Below are positions 25,758 through 34,357 of a stretch of 64,000 nucleotides of DNA, one piece after another. The stretch is from positions 14,087 through 78,086 of the forward strand of contig CAOYQO010000015.1 in NCBI GenBank assembly GCA_948566455.1, in the 5' to 3' direction. The notes under the pieces are model-generated. The model was not told where the DNA came from. It saw only the letters and a program-made list of their open reading frames with translations, and made no database searches. The position numbers were made by a program, and so were the translations under genes. This DNA comes from an uncultured Phocaeicola sp. (GTDB lineage: Bacteria; Bacteroidota; Bacteroidia; Bacteroidales; Bacteroidaceae). The number at the start of each line of letters is the position of its first letter. Position 1 is the first letter of the stretch.

Positions 25758-28034
25758 ATGAATTACGCTGAGATTTGTATTATTAAGCGTGATGGAAAGC
25801 GGGAAGACTTTTCCATCAGTAAAATTAAAAATGCAATCGGCAAGGCATTCCATGCCTCCGGAATTGACAATGAAGACAAACTGATTGCTGAAATTACCAT
25901 GCGGGTTATCAGCAATTTCGTATCTCCAACCATCAGTGTGGAAGAGATTCAGGATCTGGTAGAAAAGGAACTGATGAAAGTACGTCCCGAAGTGGCCAAG
26001 AAATATATTATTTATCGCGAATGGCGGAATACGGAACGCGACCGTAAAACGCAAATGAAGCACATCATGGACGGCATTGTAGCCATCGACAAAAATGATG
26101 TCAACCTGAGCAATGCCAACATGTCCAGCCATACTCCCGCCGGACAGATGATGACTTTTGCCTCGGAAGTTACTAAAGATTATACCTATAAATACCTGTT
26201 GCCTAAAAAATATGCCGAAGCACATCAGTTGGGCGACATACATATACATGATTTGGATTACTATCCCACCAAGACTACCACTTGTATCCAATATGACCTG
26301 GATGACTTGTTCGAACGCGGCTTCCGCACTAAAAACGGAAGTATCCGTACTCCACAGTCCATTCAAAGTTATGCCACTCTGGCCACCATCATATTCCAGA
26401 CAAACCAGAACGAGCAACACGGCGGACAGGCTATTCCCGCCTTCGACTTCTTTATGGCGGAAGGGGTACGGAAGACATTTCGCAAACATCTGAAAACTTT
26501 AACCGAGTTTTATATAGAAGTAGAGGGAAAAGAACCCGGAACAGAGGCTCTCAAGAAAATTGAAGAGAAAGCATACGCCATGACACGCAAAGATACACAT
26601 CAGGCCATGGAAGGATTCATCCACAACCTGAACACCATGCATTCGCGAGGGGGAAATCAAGTCGTGTTCAGTTCCATCAATTATGGAACAGACACTTCTC
26701 CCGAAGGCCGCATGGTCATAGAGGAACTGCTGAAAGCTACCATCGAAGGCCTGGGTACCCGTGGCGAAGTACCGGTCTTCCCCATACAGATATTCAAGGT
26801 TAAAGACGGAGTATCTTATTCCGAAGAGGACTATAAGAAAGCCATGGAAAACTTCGAAGCGGCACTGGAAGGCAAAATGGAATTCCAAGCTCCCAATTTC
26901 GACTTGTTTCTGAAAGCCTGCCGTACCACCGCAAAAGCCTTGTTCCCTAATTTTATGTTTTTGGATACTCCTTATAACAAAAATGAGAAATGGGATATCA
27001 AGGACCCTAAACGTTACCGCTATGAACTGGCAACTATGGGATGCCGTACCCGCGTATACGAAAATATAGCAGGTGAAAAAAGTTCATTAGGACGTGGCAA
27101 CCTGTCATTCACCACCATGAATATGCCCCGGCTGGCCATCGAAGCACGCATCAAGGCAGAAAGTCTGGAAGAGTCAGGCAAGAAAGAGGCCATAGAAAGA
27201 AAAGCAAAAGAAATATTCATGGAAAGTGTACATGCTTTGTCCGAACTGATTGCCGAACAATTGTATGCACGCTACCAGTATCAACGTACAGCCCTGGCAC
27301 GCCAGTTCCCGTTCATGATGGGGAATGATGTGTGGAAAGGCGGAGGAAAACTTTCGCCCAACGACCAGGTGGGGGATGTATTGCGTCAAGGCACATTAGG
27401 GATAGGCTTTATCGGCGGACACAATGCCATGATGGCTCTTTATGGAGAAGGTCACGCACATAGCCAGAAAGCATGGGATACATTATTCGAAGCCGTTACG
27501 GAAATGAATAAAGTGGCAGATGAATACAAACAGAAATATCAGTTGAATTTCTCCGTACTTGCCACTCCTGCCGAAGGACTTTCCGGACGCTTCACCCGTA
27601 TGGACCGCCGCAAATACGGCATCATTCCCGGCGTGACGGACAATGACTATTATGTAAACTCTTTCCACGTAGATGTAAAAGAGCCCATCACCATCACCGA
27701 GAAGATAAAACGGGAAGCTCCTTTCCACGCCATTACCCGCGGAGGGCATATCACTTACGTGGAACTGGACGGAGAAGCTCAGAAAAATGTAAAAGCCATA
27801 GCCAAGATTGTAAAAGTAATGCATGACGAAGGCATTGGATACGGTTCCATCAACCATCCTGTTGATACTTGTCAGGCTTGCGGTTACAAAGGAGTCATTT
27901 ACGACAAGTGCCCTGTTTGCCAGAGCGAGAATATAATGCGAATGCGTCGCATTACCGGGTATTTGACAGGCGACCTCAGCACTTGGAATTCAGCCAAGCG
28001 TGCTGAAGAACGTGACCGGGTAAAGCATGGATAA
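25758..28034 (+). CDS. nrdD: Anaerobic (class III) ribonucleoside-triphosphate reductase
   Basis: 758-residue glycyl-radical enzyme that reduces ribonucleoside triphosphates to deoxy forms without oxygen, using formate as the usual reductant. N-terminal ATP-cone allosteric domain (1-95; IIKRDGKREDFSISKIKNAI). The catalytic barrel follows. Near the C-terminus a four-cysteine zinc site (CQACGYKGVIYDKCPVCQS) and the radical loop RRITGYLTGDLSTWN supply the glycyl radical. It lies 5 bases before its activase gene and downstream of a cobalamin riboswitch; this makes sense if the cell also owns a B12-dependent class II reductase elsewhere. Confidence 0.97.
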   Translation: MNYAEICIIKRDGKREDFSISKIKNAIGKAFHASGIDNEDKLIAEITMRVISNFVSPTISVEEIQDLVEKELMKVRPEVAKKYIIYREWRNTERDRKTQMKHIMDGIVAIDKNDVNLSNANMSSHTPAGQMMTFASEVTKDYTYKYLLPKKYAEAHQLGDIHIHDLDYYPTKTTTCIQYDLDDLFERGFRTKNGSIRTPQSIQSYATLATIIFQTNQNEQHGGQAIPAFDFFMAEGVRKTFRKHLKTLTEFYIEVEGKEPGTEALKKIEEKAYAMTRKDTHQAMEGFIHNLNTMHSRGGNQVVFSSINYGTDTSPEGRMVIEELLKATIEGLGTRGEVPVFPIQIFKVKDGVSYSEEDYKKAMENFEAALEGKMEFQAPNFDLFLKACRTTAKALFPNFMFLDTPYNKNEKWDIKDPKRYRYELATMGCRTRVYENIAGEKSSLGRGNLSFTTMNMPRLAIEARIKAESLEESGKKEAIERKAKEIFMESVHALSELIAEQLYARYQYQRTALARQFPFMMGNDVWKGGGKLSPNDQVGDVLRQGTLGIGFIGGHNAMMALYGEGHAHSQKAWDTLFEAVTEMNKVADEYKQKYQLNFSVLATPAEGLSGRFTRMDRRKYGIIPGVTDNDYYVNSFHVDVKEPITITEKIKREAPFHAITRGGHITYVELDGEAQKNVKAIAKIVKVMHDEGIGYGSINHPVDTCQACGYKGVIYDKCPVCQSENIMRMRRITGYLTGDLSTWNSAKRAEERDRVKHG

Positions 28035-28039
28035 TCAGC

Positions 28040-28498
28040 ATGAACTTGTTATTTACCTATCCTGAAACAATAGTCGACGGTGAAGGCATCCGCTATTCCA
28101 TCTATCTGGCCGGATGCCGTCACCATTGTCGCGGTTGCCAGAATCCCGAATCCTGGAATCCATCGGCAGGCACTCCGCTCACACCGGAAAAAATAGAAAA
28201 AATGATCTGCGAAATAAATGCCAATCCATTATTGGACGGAATCACCTTTTCCGGTGGAGATCCACTTTATCATCCCCAAGAATTCCTGGCTCTGGTCAAA
28301 CAGATCAAAGAAGCTACCGGACAAAACATCTGGTGTTATACTGGATATACATTTGAACAGATACAAAACGATGAAATGTTAAAACCGATACTGGATTATG
28401 TGGATGTTATAGTAGACGGACGATTTGAGCCGGATTTGTACTCTCCTTACTTGGAATTTCGGGGCAGCAGTAATCAACGCATCATCCGTGTGCGATAA
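28040..28498 (+). CDS. nrdG: Anaerobic ribonucleotide reductase activating protein
   Basis: 152-residue radical-SAM activase that installs the glycyl radical on NrdD. The [4Fe-4S] motif is CRHHCRGC (CxxxCxxC) near residue 24, and ITFSGGDPLYHP supplies the SAM-binding GGxP-like stretch. Length is typical. It is 5 bases downstream of nrdD, in the same riboswitch-controlled operon, and is followed by a terminator. Confidence 0.96.
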   Translation: MNLLFTYPETIVDGEGIRYSIYLAGCRHHCRGCQNPESWNPSAGTPLTPEKIEKMICEINANPLLDGITFSGGDPLYHPQEFLALVKQIKEATGQNIWCYTGYTFEQIQNDEMLKPILDYVDVIVDGRFEPDLYSPYLEFRGSSNQRIIRVR

Positions 28499-28511
28499 CG
28501 CTAAAAGAAAT

Positions 28512-28560
28512 AAAAAAGGGGTGTTTTCTTGATATATATCATGAATTCACCCTTTTTTAT
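28512..28560 (+). terminator. Terminator of nrdDG
   Basis: Arms AAAAAAGGGGTG and CACCCTTTTTT enclose a loop that itself contains the palindrome TGATATATATCA (28530-28541). The right arm ends in a T run. Confidence 0.75.
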
Positions 28561-28580
28561 GTTTTTCAGCATATATTTAC

Positions 28581-28610
28581 TTGCTAATTTCAAGAAAAGC
28601 CGTACCTTTG
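28581..28610 (+). promoter_or_regulatory. Strong promoter of the C-depleted RNA
   Basis: TTG (28581-28583), 19-base spacer, TACCTTTG (28603-28610): both Bacteroidetes promoter boxes at standard spacing. It is downstream of the nrdDG terminator, with no plus-strand gene following for 6.8 kb. Confidence 0.75.
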
Positions 28611-28616
28611 CAATGT

Positions 28617-28935
28617 AGTTGTGAAACCAAATATTAAGTTAATAAAGAAAAGAACAAAATTAGGTATTAAGTATTAAGGTAAAGATTTTAATTTAAGGTA
28701 TTAGATTTAGGTAAAGAAAGATTGATTTAGAAAGGTATTAGTAGTAAGATTTAAGGTAATTAGAAAAAGAAAGTTTTCAGGAGATTAGTTTTATAGGTAT
28801 TAAAAGAGTTGTTTTTTTTAGGTACAAGAGAGAGAGGATAACACAACTGAGACGAGAAAGATGAAAAGAACCCCATAATGGAGGGGGGTTCTTCAGGATG
28901 TGAGCGGGTTTGATAAAAACTTTCGCTCTTTTTTT
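28617..28935 (+). ncRNA. Candidate stand-alone non-coding RNA, almost free of cytosine
   Basis: Unrecognised transcription unit of about 320 bases with its own promoter and terminator. There is no C from 28656 to 28777 (122 bases) and only two in 28641-28820, while G is common. AGGTATTA occurs four times (28662, 28696, 28733, 28795) with variants between. The predicted first bases AGTTGTG (28617-28623) pair with CACAACT (28842-28848), closing the whole C-poor part as a loop. Hairpin 28866-28893 (AAGAACCCC/GGGGTTCTT) and terminator 28902-28935 follow. Frequent stop codons exclude a protein. It could be a 6S-like or other regulatory RNA; I cannot match it to a family. Confidence 0.6.
28902..28935 (+). 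terminator. Terminator of the C-depleted RNA
   Basis: GAGCG (28902-28906) pairs with CGCTC (28924-28928), extended inward by GGTTT/AAACT-like pairs, followed by a run of seven to eight T. Confidence 0.75.
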
Positions 28936-28979
28936 ATGTCTTTTTTTCACCACGGGAGAGAAACAATATAAAAAACGCA

Positions 28980-29019
28980 GATTTCCGCAAAGACGATTGA
29001 TTCAATCTTTGCGGAAATC
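28980..29019 (-). terminator. Terminator-like hairpin after rseP
   Basis: Perfect 14-base arms (28980-28993 and 29006-29019; GATTTCCGCAAAGA and complement), 12-base loop. On the minus strand it is followed by CTGCG and six T. A smaller hairpin GGCATT/AATGCC lies at 29030-29049. The rest of 28936-29072 shows nothing else. Confidence 0.7.
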
Positions 29020-29072
29020 CGTGCCTATCGGCATTGTTATAAAAATGCCGTGTCCTTTTCTGTCATGCAGAC

Positions 29073-30416
29073 CTAGAACAAGAATCGCATGATATCATTA
29101 AAGTTCGCCCAAATGAGCAAGGCAAACAGTAAAAACATACCTACCATCTGTGCATATTCCATAAACTTGTCACTCGGCTTACGGCGGGCAATGATTTCAT
29201 AAAGCAGGAATAATACATGTCCGCCATCCAATGCCGGAATAGGCAGAATATTCATAAACGCAAGAATGATTGACAGAAAAGCAGTCATTTCCCAAAAACG
29301 ATGCCAATCCCATACTTTCGGAAAAATACTTCCTATCGTTCCAAAACCACCTACGCTCTTGGCTCCTTCCTTAGTGAACACATATTTCATATCGTTCACA
29401 TATCCCTTCAACGTATTTACCCCCAATTGCACCCCGGCAGGAAAAGATTCAAAGAAACCAAATTCACGGGTTGTTTCTTTATAATCAGCCAATGAAGAGA
29501 ATGTTGCACCCACTCTAAACAAAGAGTCTGTACGCACCGTCACGGTGTCACGCAGTCCGTTACGCGAATATACCATTTGTAGAGAAGCATCTTTATCTCC
29601 TGTAGCTTCCGCATCAGCCTGCATATTATCCAGTTTTTCCACCAATGCATTCCATGAGTTCAACCTCTCGCCATTGACCGCGACCAGACTATCTCCCTTC
29701 TGTATACCGGCCTTATCCAAGCCACCGCCCGGTATCACCGAGTCAACGACATTAGGAACTAACGCCGTAACAAACATCGGATCATCCTTTGCTATATCCA
29801 ACAAGCTGATCTCAGGCATATATACTTCGGCTTCCTTTCCGTCGCGCAATACAGTCACTGTACGTGCCTCAGCAATATCACGAAGCATATCCACCCCGAA
29901 ACGCTCCAATGGTTTTTCATCTGCACGAAGAAGAATATCACCGTCACGGAAACCTATTTCCCGGGCACGCTCATTAAATTTCATACCATGAGTCATGTCT
30001 TGCAGCGATACAAAAGAATCTCCCCAATGGAATAAAATCATGGAATAGATGAAGATAGCCAGCAAGAAATTCATCAAGACACCACCCACCATGATAAGCA
30101 GACGCTGCCAAGCCGGTTTTGAACGAAATTCCCATGGCTTAGCAGGCTGTTTCATCTGCTCGGTATCCATAGACTCGTCTATCATACCCGAAATTTTCAC
30201 ATATCCCCCCAAAGGCACCCAGCCAATACCATATTCCGTATCACTGTTCTTCGGTTTGAATTTGAACAAAGAAAACCACGGATCAAAAAATATGTAGAAC
30301 TTCTCTACTCTTACTTTAAAAAGACGTGAAAAAAGAAAATGTCCTCCCTCATGAATAATGACCAATAATGAAAGGCTCATTATCAATTGAAGAGCACGAA
30401 TCAAAAATGTTTCCAT
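29073..30416 (-). CDS. rseP: RIP metalloprotease RseP (site-2 protease)
   Basis: 447-residue intramembrane zinc protease that cuts membrane-bound anti-sigma factors or signal-peptide remnants. HEGGH at 22-26 is the metal site in the first helix (HExxH form). A periplasmic PDZ domain with a VNGERLNSW-type stretch lies in the middle (about 200-290; the N-terminal copy is less clear), and the C-terminal ALDGGHVLF supplies the third metal ligand. Four hydrophobic segments are visible. Last gene of the minus-strand run from tsaB, 56 bases after dxr. In other bacteria rseP also commonly follows dxr. Confidence 0.95.
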   Translation of the reverse strand: METFLIRALQLIMSLSLLVIIHEGGHFLFSRLFKVRVEKFYIFFDPWFSLFKFKPKNSDTEYGIGWVPLGGYVKISGMIDESMDTEQMKQPAKPWEFRSKPAWQRLLIMVGGVLMNFLLAIFIYSMILFHWGDSFVSLQDMTHGMKFNERAREIGFRDGDILLRADEKPLERFGVDMLRDIAEARTVTVLRDGKEAEVYMPEISLLDIAKDDPMFVTALVPNVVDSVIPGGGLDKAGIQKGDSLVAVNGERLNSWNALVEKLDNMQADAEATGDKDASLQMVYSRNGLRDTVTVRTDSLFRVGATFSSLADYKETTREFGFFESFPAGVQLGVNTLKGYVNDMKYVFTKEGAKSVGGFGTIGSIFPKVWDWHRFWEMTAFLSIILAFMNILPIPALDGGHVLFLLYEIIARRKPSDKFMEYAQMVGMFLLFALLIWANFNDIMRFLF

Positions 30417-30472
30417 CTAACTATTTACTATTTTATAATTTATAATTAACATAATTCTCTGCCAACTACCAT

Positions 30473-31621
30473 TTAAGATGACAAAAGGGACAACGCTACC
30501 CGACGCGCCTCAGCATCAGTATCCACATAGTCTTCATAAGTCGGTTCCTTGATATAAGCAACTTTACCCATAGTCTGTTCTATGACATCACTCATACCCA
30601 GGAAAGATATTTTGTCTTTCAGGAAAGCATCCACCACCACTTCATTAGCTGCATTCACTATACAGGGCATATTTCCGGCCCGATACAAAGCCTCGTATGC
30701 CAATGCCAAATTACGAAAACGTTTGGTATCAGGCTGTTCAAAAGTCAGGTCTGTTATACGGGCAAAATCCAACCGCTCGAAAGAAGATTTCACGCGCTCC
30801 GGATACGAAAAAGCATATTGAATAGGCAAACGCATATCGGGCATGCCCAACTGTGCTTTCACGGCCCCATCCTCAAACTGCACCATAGAATGAATGACAG
30901 ATTGTGGATGAACTACCACTTCAATTTGCTCCGGACGCATTCCGAATAACCATTTAGCCTCAATCACTTCAAACCCTTTGTTCATCATGGAAGCCGAATC
31001 AATGGTTATCTTCGCTCCCATCTCCCAATTGGGATGCTTCAAAGCTTGTGCTTTGGTCACTGTTTGCAACTGCTCCATGGTATAAGTGCGGAACGGCCCT
31101 CCTGAAGCTGTCAAGATCACTTTCTCCAACCGGTTATTTATTTCCAGACACTGGAAGATAGCCGAATGCTCCGAATCCACGGGAAGTACAGGTATATGGT
31201 ACTGATTTGCCAGTGCATTAATCAACTCCCCGGCTACAACCAGTGTTTCTTTATTAGCCAAAGCAATAGCTTTACCTGCCTTTATCGCATTTATAGTAGG
31301 ACGCAATCCGGCATACCCTACCATAGAAGCCAGTACAATGTCAATAGGTTGTGATTCCACAATTTGAGAAAGCGCATCCGCTCCTGCATATACTTTGACA
31401 GGCAGATCACTCAGCGCCTCTTTCAATTGAAGGTATTTTTCCTCATTGGCTATCACTACCGCCTCGGGCATGAACTTACGGGCTTGTTCTACCAATAAAT
31501 CGACCCTGTTATTGGCTGTCAACGCATAGACCTCATATAAATCTGGATGTTCCTCTATTACCTGTAAAGCTTGTGTACCGATAGAGCCGGTAGAACCTAA
31601 TATCGCTATTTGTTTTTTCAT
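30473..31621 (-). CDS. dxr: 1-Deoxy-D-xylulose 5-phosphate reductoisomerase
   Basis: 382-residue NADPH enzyme of the non-mevalonate isoprenoid pathway, converting DXP to methylerythritol phosphate. The ATG at 31621 gives the classic start MKKQIAILGSTGSIGTQAL with the nucleotide-binding GSTGSIG. PVDSEHSAIFQ and ASGGPFR are metal and substrate loops, and ATIDSASMMNKG-type residues (ITIDSASMMNKGFEVIEA) follow. It lies 7 bases after the M23 peptidase gene. The window also holds ispF, a later step of the same pathway, though in another operon. Confidence 0.97.
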   Translation of the reverse strand: MKKQIAILGSTGSIGTQALQVIEEHPDLYEVYALTANNRVDLLVEQARKFMPEAVVIANEEKYLQLKEALSDLPVKVYAGADALSQIVESQPIDIVLASMVGYAGLRPTINAIKAGKAIALANKETLVVAGELINALANQYHIPVLPVDSEHSAIFQCLEINNRLEKVILTASGGPFRTYTMEQLQTVTKAQALKHPNWEMGAKITIDSASMMNKGFEVIEAKWLFGMRPEQIEVVVHPQSVIHSMVQFEDGAVKAQLGMPDMRLPIQYAFSYPERVKSSFERLDFARITDLTFEQPDTKRFRNLALAYEALYRAGNMPCIVNAANEVVVDAFLKDKISFLGMSDVIEQTMGKVAYIKEPTYEDYVDTDAEARRVALSLLSS

Positions 31622-31628
31622 AATGTTG

Positions 31629-32486
31629 TTAAAATACAATGTATTTTGAGGGATCAATCGCACGTCCCTTATGCCATAATTCGAAATGCAGATGCGGTCC
31701 GGTAGTTTTTTCACCGGTATTTCCTACCAATGCAATAGCTTCACCACCTTTCACCGGATCTCCTTCTTTCTTTAATAACGAACCACAATGTTTATACACC
31801 GACACAAAATCCTGTCCATGCTGTATCTGAATAACATAACCGGTTTCTGCCGTATAAGTAGACAAAATCACTGTCCCATCCAATGTTGCCAACACACTTT
31901 CATTTGGATTAGCGGCAATGTCCACACCGTAATGCCTGTTCTCCAAGTCAAAATTAGATGACATCATGCCCCGTGTAGGACGATAGAATATCAATCCGGA
32001 AGCGGCATTATTATCATCAACAGCCGTCAGATTATATCGTTCCGATTCTTCATATTGCTTGCGAAACTCTTCTTCCTGCCTAGTACGTTCCATCAAAGAA
32101 TCAGAACGAAGAATGGTCAGAGAGTCGATAGATTGGACTGTATCAGCTTTTACTTTCCCGCTAAATATATCCTGAATGTTCATGATATACATATTCTGCC
32201 TCGTCACCACTTGTTGTAATGAATCGGCCCGCAAGGCATTGGTCACCACCTGCGCACGTACCTCACTGTTCATATATCCCGGCAAATAGTTACGTAAAGG
32301 AGTAAAAACAATGATAGTTGCCGAAATCAGGAAAATTACCGTTACGGCAGACAGCAATACAGACACACCATTGAGTTTGGAAACGTGCAGTCCCACAATC
32401 TCCTCCAACGTATTTTCATTGGTAATGGTCAGTTTATACTTAAACTTGAAATTATGCCAAAATGCTTTCCTTCCTTTTTTCTTCAT
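31629..32486 (-). CDS. M23 family metallopeptidase, membrane-anchored
   Basis: 285-residue predicted peptidoglycan endopeptidase or LytM-type activator. The ATG at 32486 is preferred to an upstream GTG at 32495. A basic cytoplasmic start (KKKGRKAFWHNFKFKYK) is followed by a single membrane helix (about 45-68), a coiled-coil stretch, and the M23 domain at about 165-285. Zinc residues are visible in HYGVDIA and in HLHFELW, so it is probably an active enzyme rather than a degenerate LytM. It is part of a run of envelope genes (murA, dxr, rseP), 18 bases after rimM. Confidence 0.92.
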   Translation of the reverse strand: MKKKGRKAFWHNFKFKYKLTITNENTLEEIVGLHVSKLNGVSVLLSAVTVIFLISATIIVFTPLRNYLPGYMNSEVRAQVVTNALRADSLQQVVTRQNMYIMNIQDIFSGKVKADTVQSIDSLTILRSDSLMERTRQEEEFRKQYEESERYNLTAVDDNNAASGLIFYRPTRGMMSSNFDLENRHYGVDIAANPNESVLATLDGTVILSTYTAETGYVIQIQHGQDFVSVYKHCGSLLKKEGDPVKGGEAIALVGNTGEKTTGPHLHFELWHKGRAIDPSKYIVF

Positions 32487-32504
32487 TGTGCGCACCTTCT
32501 ATAT

Positions 32505-33023
32505 TTATATCAAGCCATCAGGTACTTCGACCGTCAGCAAACGCTTTTTCTTATCCAATTTGATGATAAATTCCTCGTGGGCAGGCAGCAAAAGTTCCTC
32601 GCCATCCTTCTCAATGGCAAAAAGGACATTCATCGTACTGTCATCCACCGCCACAATCTCGCCCAACTCACCATGATTCACATCTTCCACCTTAAAGCCA
32701 ATAAAATAGTTCCAGGTAGGTATATCATCCGAATCTTCCTCCTCACCGACATATTTCTTCGGGAAATAGACCTCTACATTCGTAAACATACGGGCCTTTT
32801 CCGAGGTATCCACCCCTTCCAGTTTGACTAAAGCAGTGGTATCTGAACGAAAACGATACTCTTCAATAAAGAAAGGCACGAATATACCGTCTAACAAACA
32901 GACCAGATACTCACATTCCACACGGTCAAAAATATCATCCGTAAAAGTGAATGAGATTTCTCCTTTTACTCCATGCGGTTTGTTGAATATACCAATCTTG
33001 AAAACTTCATCTTTCTTAATCAT
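32505..33023 (-). CDS. rimM: 16S rRNA processing protein RimM
   Basis: 172-residue 30S maturation factor. N-terminal RimM domain (KIGIFNKPHGVKGEISFTFT) and C-terminal PRC-barrel (YFIGFKVEDVNHGELGEIVAV), ending with HEEFIIKLDKKKRLLTVEVPDGL, which is typical. It is 11 bases downstream of murA in the tsaB-rseP run. Confidence 0.95.
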   Translation of the reverse strand: MIKKDEVFKIGIFNKPHGVKGEISFTFTDDIFDRVECEYLVCLLDGIFVPFFIEEYRFRSDTTALVKLEGVDTSEKARMFTNVEVYFPKKYVGEEEDSDDIPTWNYFIGFKVEDVNHGELGEIVAVDDSTMNVLFAIEKDGEELLLPAHEEFIIKLDKKKRLLTVEVPDGLI

Positions 33024-33034
33024 GATTGATTTCT

Positions 33035-34339
33035 CTAAATTCTAGTAATACGTGCGCCAAGCGCATTCAAACGCTGGTCTATATTCTGATATCCCCGGTC
33101 TATCTGCTCTATATTGTGTATGCGGCTTATACCGTCGGCACTCATTGCCGCTATCAGCAAAGCGATACCGGCACGGATATCGGGTGAAATCATATTTCCG
33201 GCGCGAAGCTGGAAATTACGGTCATGCCCTATCACAACGGCACGATGAGGGTCACATAATATAATCTGTGCTCCCATATCTATGAGCTTGTCCACAAAGA
33301 ACAGGCGGCTTTCAAACATCTTCTGATGAATCAGTACACTGCCTTTCGCCTGTGTAGCCACCACCAGTACCACACTGAGCAAGTCGGGAGTCAGCCCCGG
33401 CCAGGGAGCATCTGCTATGGTCATAATAGAGCCATCAATAAACGATTCGATCTGATAATGTTCCTGCTCGGGGATAAACAGATCATCTCCCCGCTGTTCC
33501 ACTCTGATACCTAAACGACGGAAACTTTCTGGAATAATGCCCAAATTTTCATGCGATACATTCTTAATGGTAAGCTCACTTCCTGTCATAGCTGCCATTC
33601 CGATAAAACTACCTACTTCAATCATATCAGGCAACACCCGATGCGTACAGCCATGCAGACTTTCCACTCCTTCAATAGTCAGCAAATTAGATGCAATACC
33701 GGAAATCTTCGCCCCCATGCGGTTCAACATACGACAAAGTTGTTGCAGATAAGGTTCACAAGCTGCGTTGTAAATGGTCGTTTTGCCCTTCGCCAGGACA
33801 GAAGCCATCACAATATTAGCCGTACCGGTAACCGAAGCTTCATCCAGCAACATATAAGTACCTTCCAAATGCTCTGCGCAAATACTGAAAACACTTCGTT
33901 CCTCATCATAATTAAAACAGGCTCCCAGTTTCTGAATACCGATAAAGTGAGTGTCCAAACGCCGGCGGCCAATCTTGTCACCGCCCGGTTTTGAAATCAA
34001 AGCCTTTCCAAAACGGGCAACCAACGGACCAACCAACATGACTGATCCACGCAGACTGGAACATTTCTTTAAGAATTCATCACTCTCCAAGTAGTTCAAA
34101 TCCACAGTGTCAGCCTTAAATGTATACGAATCAATCCCTGTTTTTGATACCTTGACACCCATATCACGTAACAACTGAATCAGATTGTTCACATCCAGAA
34201 TGTCCGGAATATTAGTTACGGTCACTTCTTCCGAGGTCAGCAGAGTGGCACAAAGAATCTGTAACACTTCATTTTTAGCACCTTGCGGGTGTATTTCGCC
34301 GTGCAATTTATGTCCTCCTTCAATTACAAACGAAGCCAT
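33035..34339 (-). CDS. murA: UDP-N-acetylglucosamine 1-carboxyvinyltransferase (Cys-to-Asp form)
   Basis: 434-residue enzyme that performs the first committed step of peptidoglycan synthesis, adding enolpyruvate from PEP to UDP-GlcNAc. N-terminal GGHKLHGEIHPQGAKNEVL contains the conserved Lys-Asn pair (22-23). The active-site loop reads SKPGGDKIG with Asp121 where E. coli MurA has PGGC and Cys115. Asp at this place is known from other species and gives natural fosfomycin resistance, because the drug alkylates the cysteine. It lies 18 bases after the DUF4290 gene, in the envelope and RNA-processing run. Confidence 0.96.
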   Translation of the reverse strand: MASFVIEGGHKLHGEIHPQGAKNEVLQILCATLLTSEEVTVTNIPDILDVNNLIQLLRDMGVKVSKTGIDSYTFKADTVDLNYLESDEFLKKCSSLRGSVMLVGPLVARFGKALISKPGGDKIGRRRLDTHFIGIQKLGACFNYDEERSVFSICAEHLEGTYMLLDEASVTGTANIVMASVLAKGKTTIYNAACEPYLQQLCRMLNRMGAKISGIASNLLTIEGVESLHGCTHRVLPDMIEVGSFIGMAAMTGSELTIKNVSHENLGIIPESFRRLGIRVEQRGDDLFIPEQEHYQIESFIDGSIMTIADAPWPGLTPDLLSVVLVVATQAKGSVLIHQKMFESRLFFVDKLIDMGAQIILCDPHRAVVIGHDRNFQLRAGNMISPDIRAGIALLIAAMSADGISRIHNIEQIDRGYQNIDQRLNALGARITRI

Positions 34340-34357
34340 GGTATCATTTTTTAGGAA

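Noticed and set aside
28617..28935. tmRNA or RNase P RNA as identity of the C-poor transcript
   Set aside because: No tag-coding frame, no tRNA-like ends, and none of the GC-rich conserved cores of RNase P RNA.
28910..29092. 60-codon plus-strand gene after the C-poor RNA
   Set aside because: It overlaps the terminator and the rseP end hairpin and has no family pattern.
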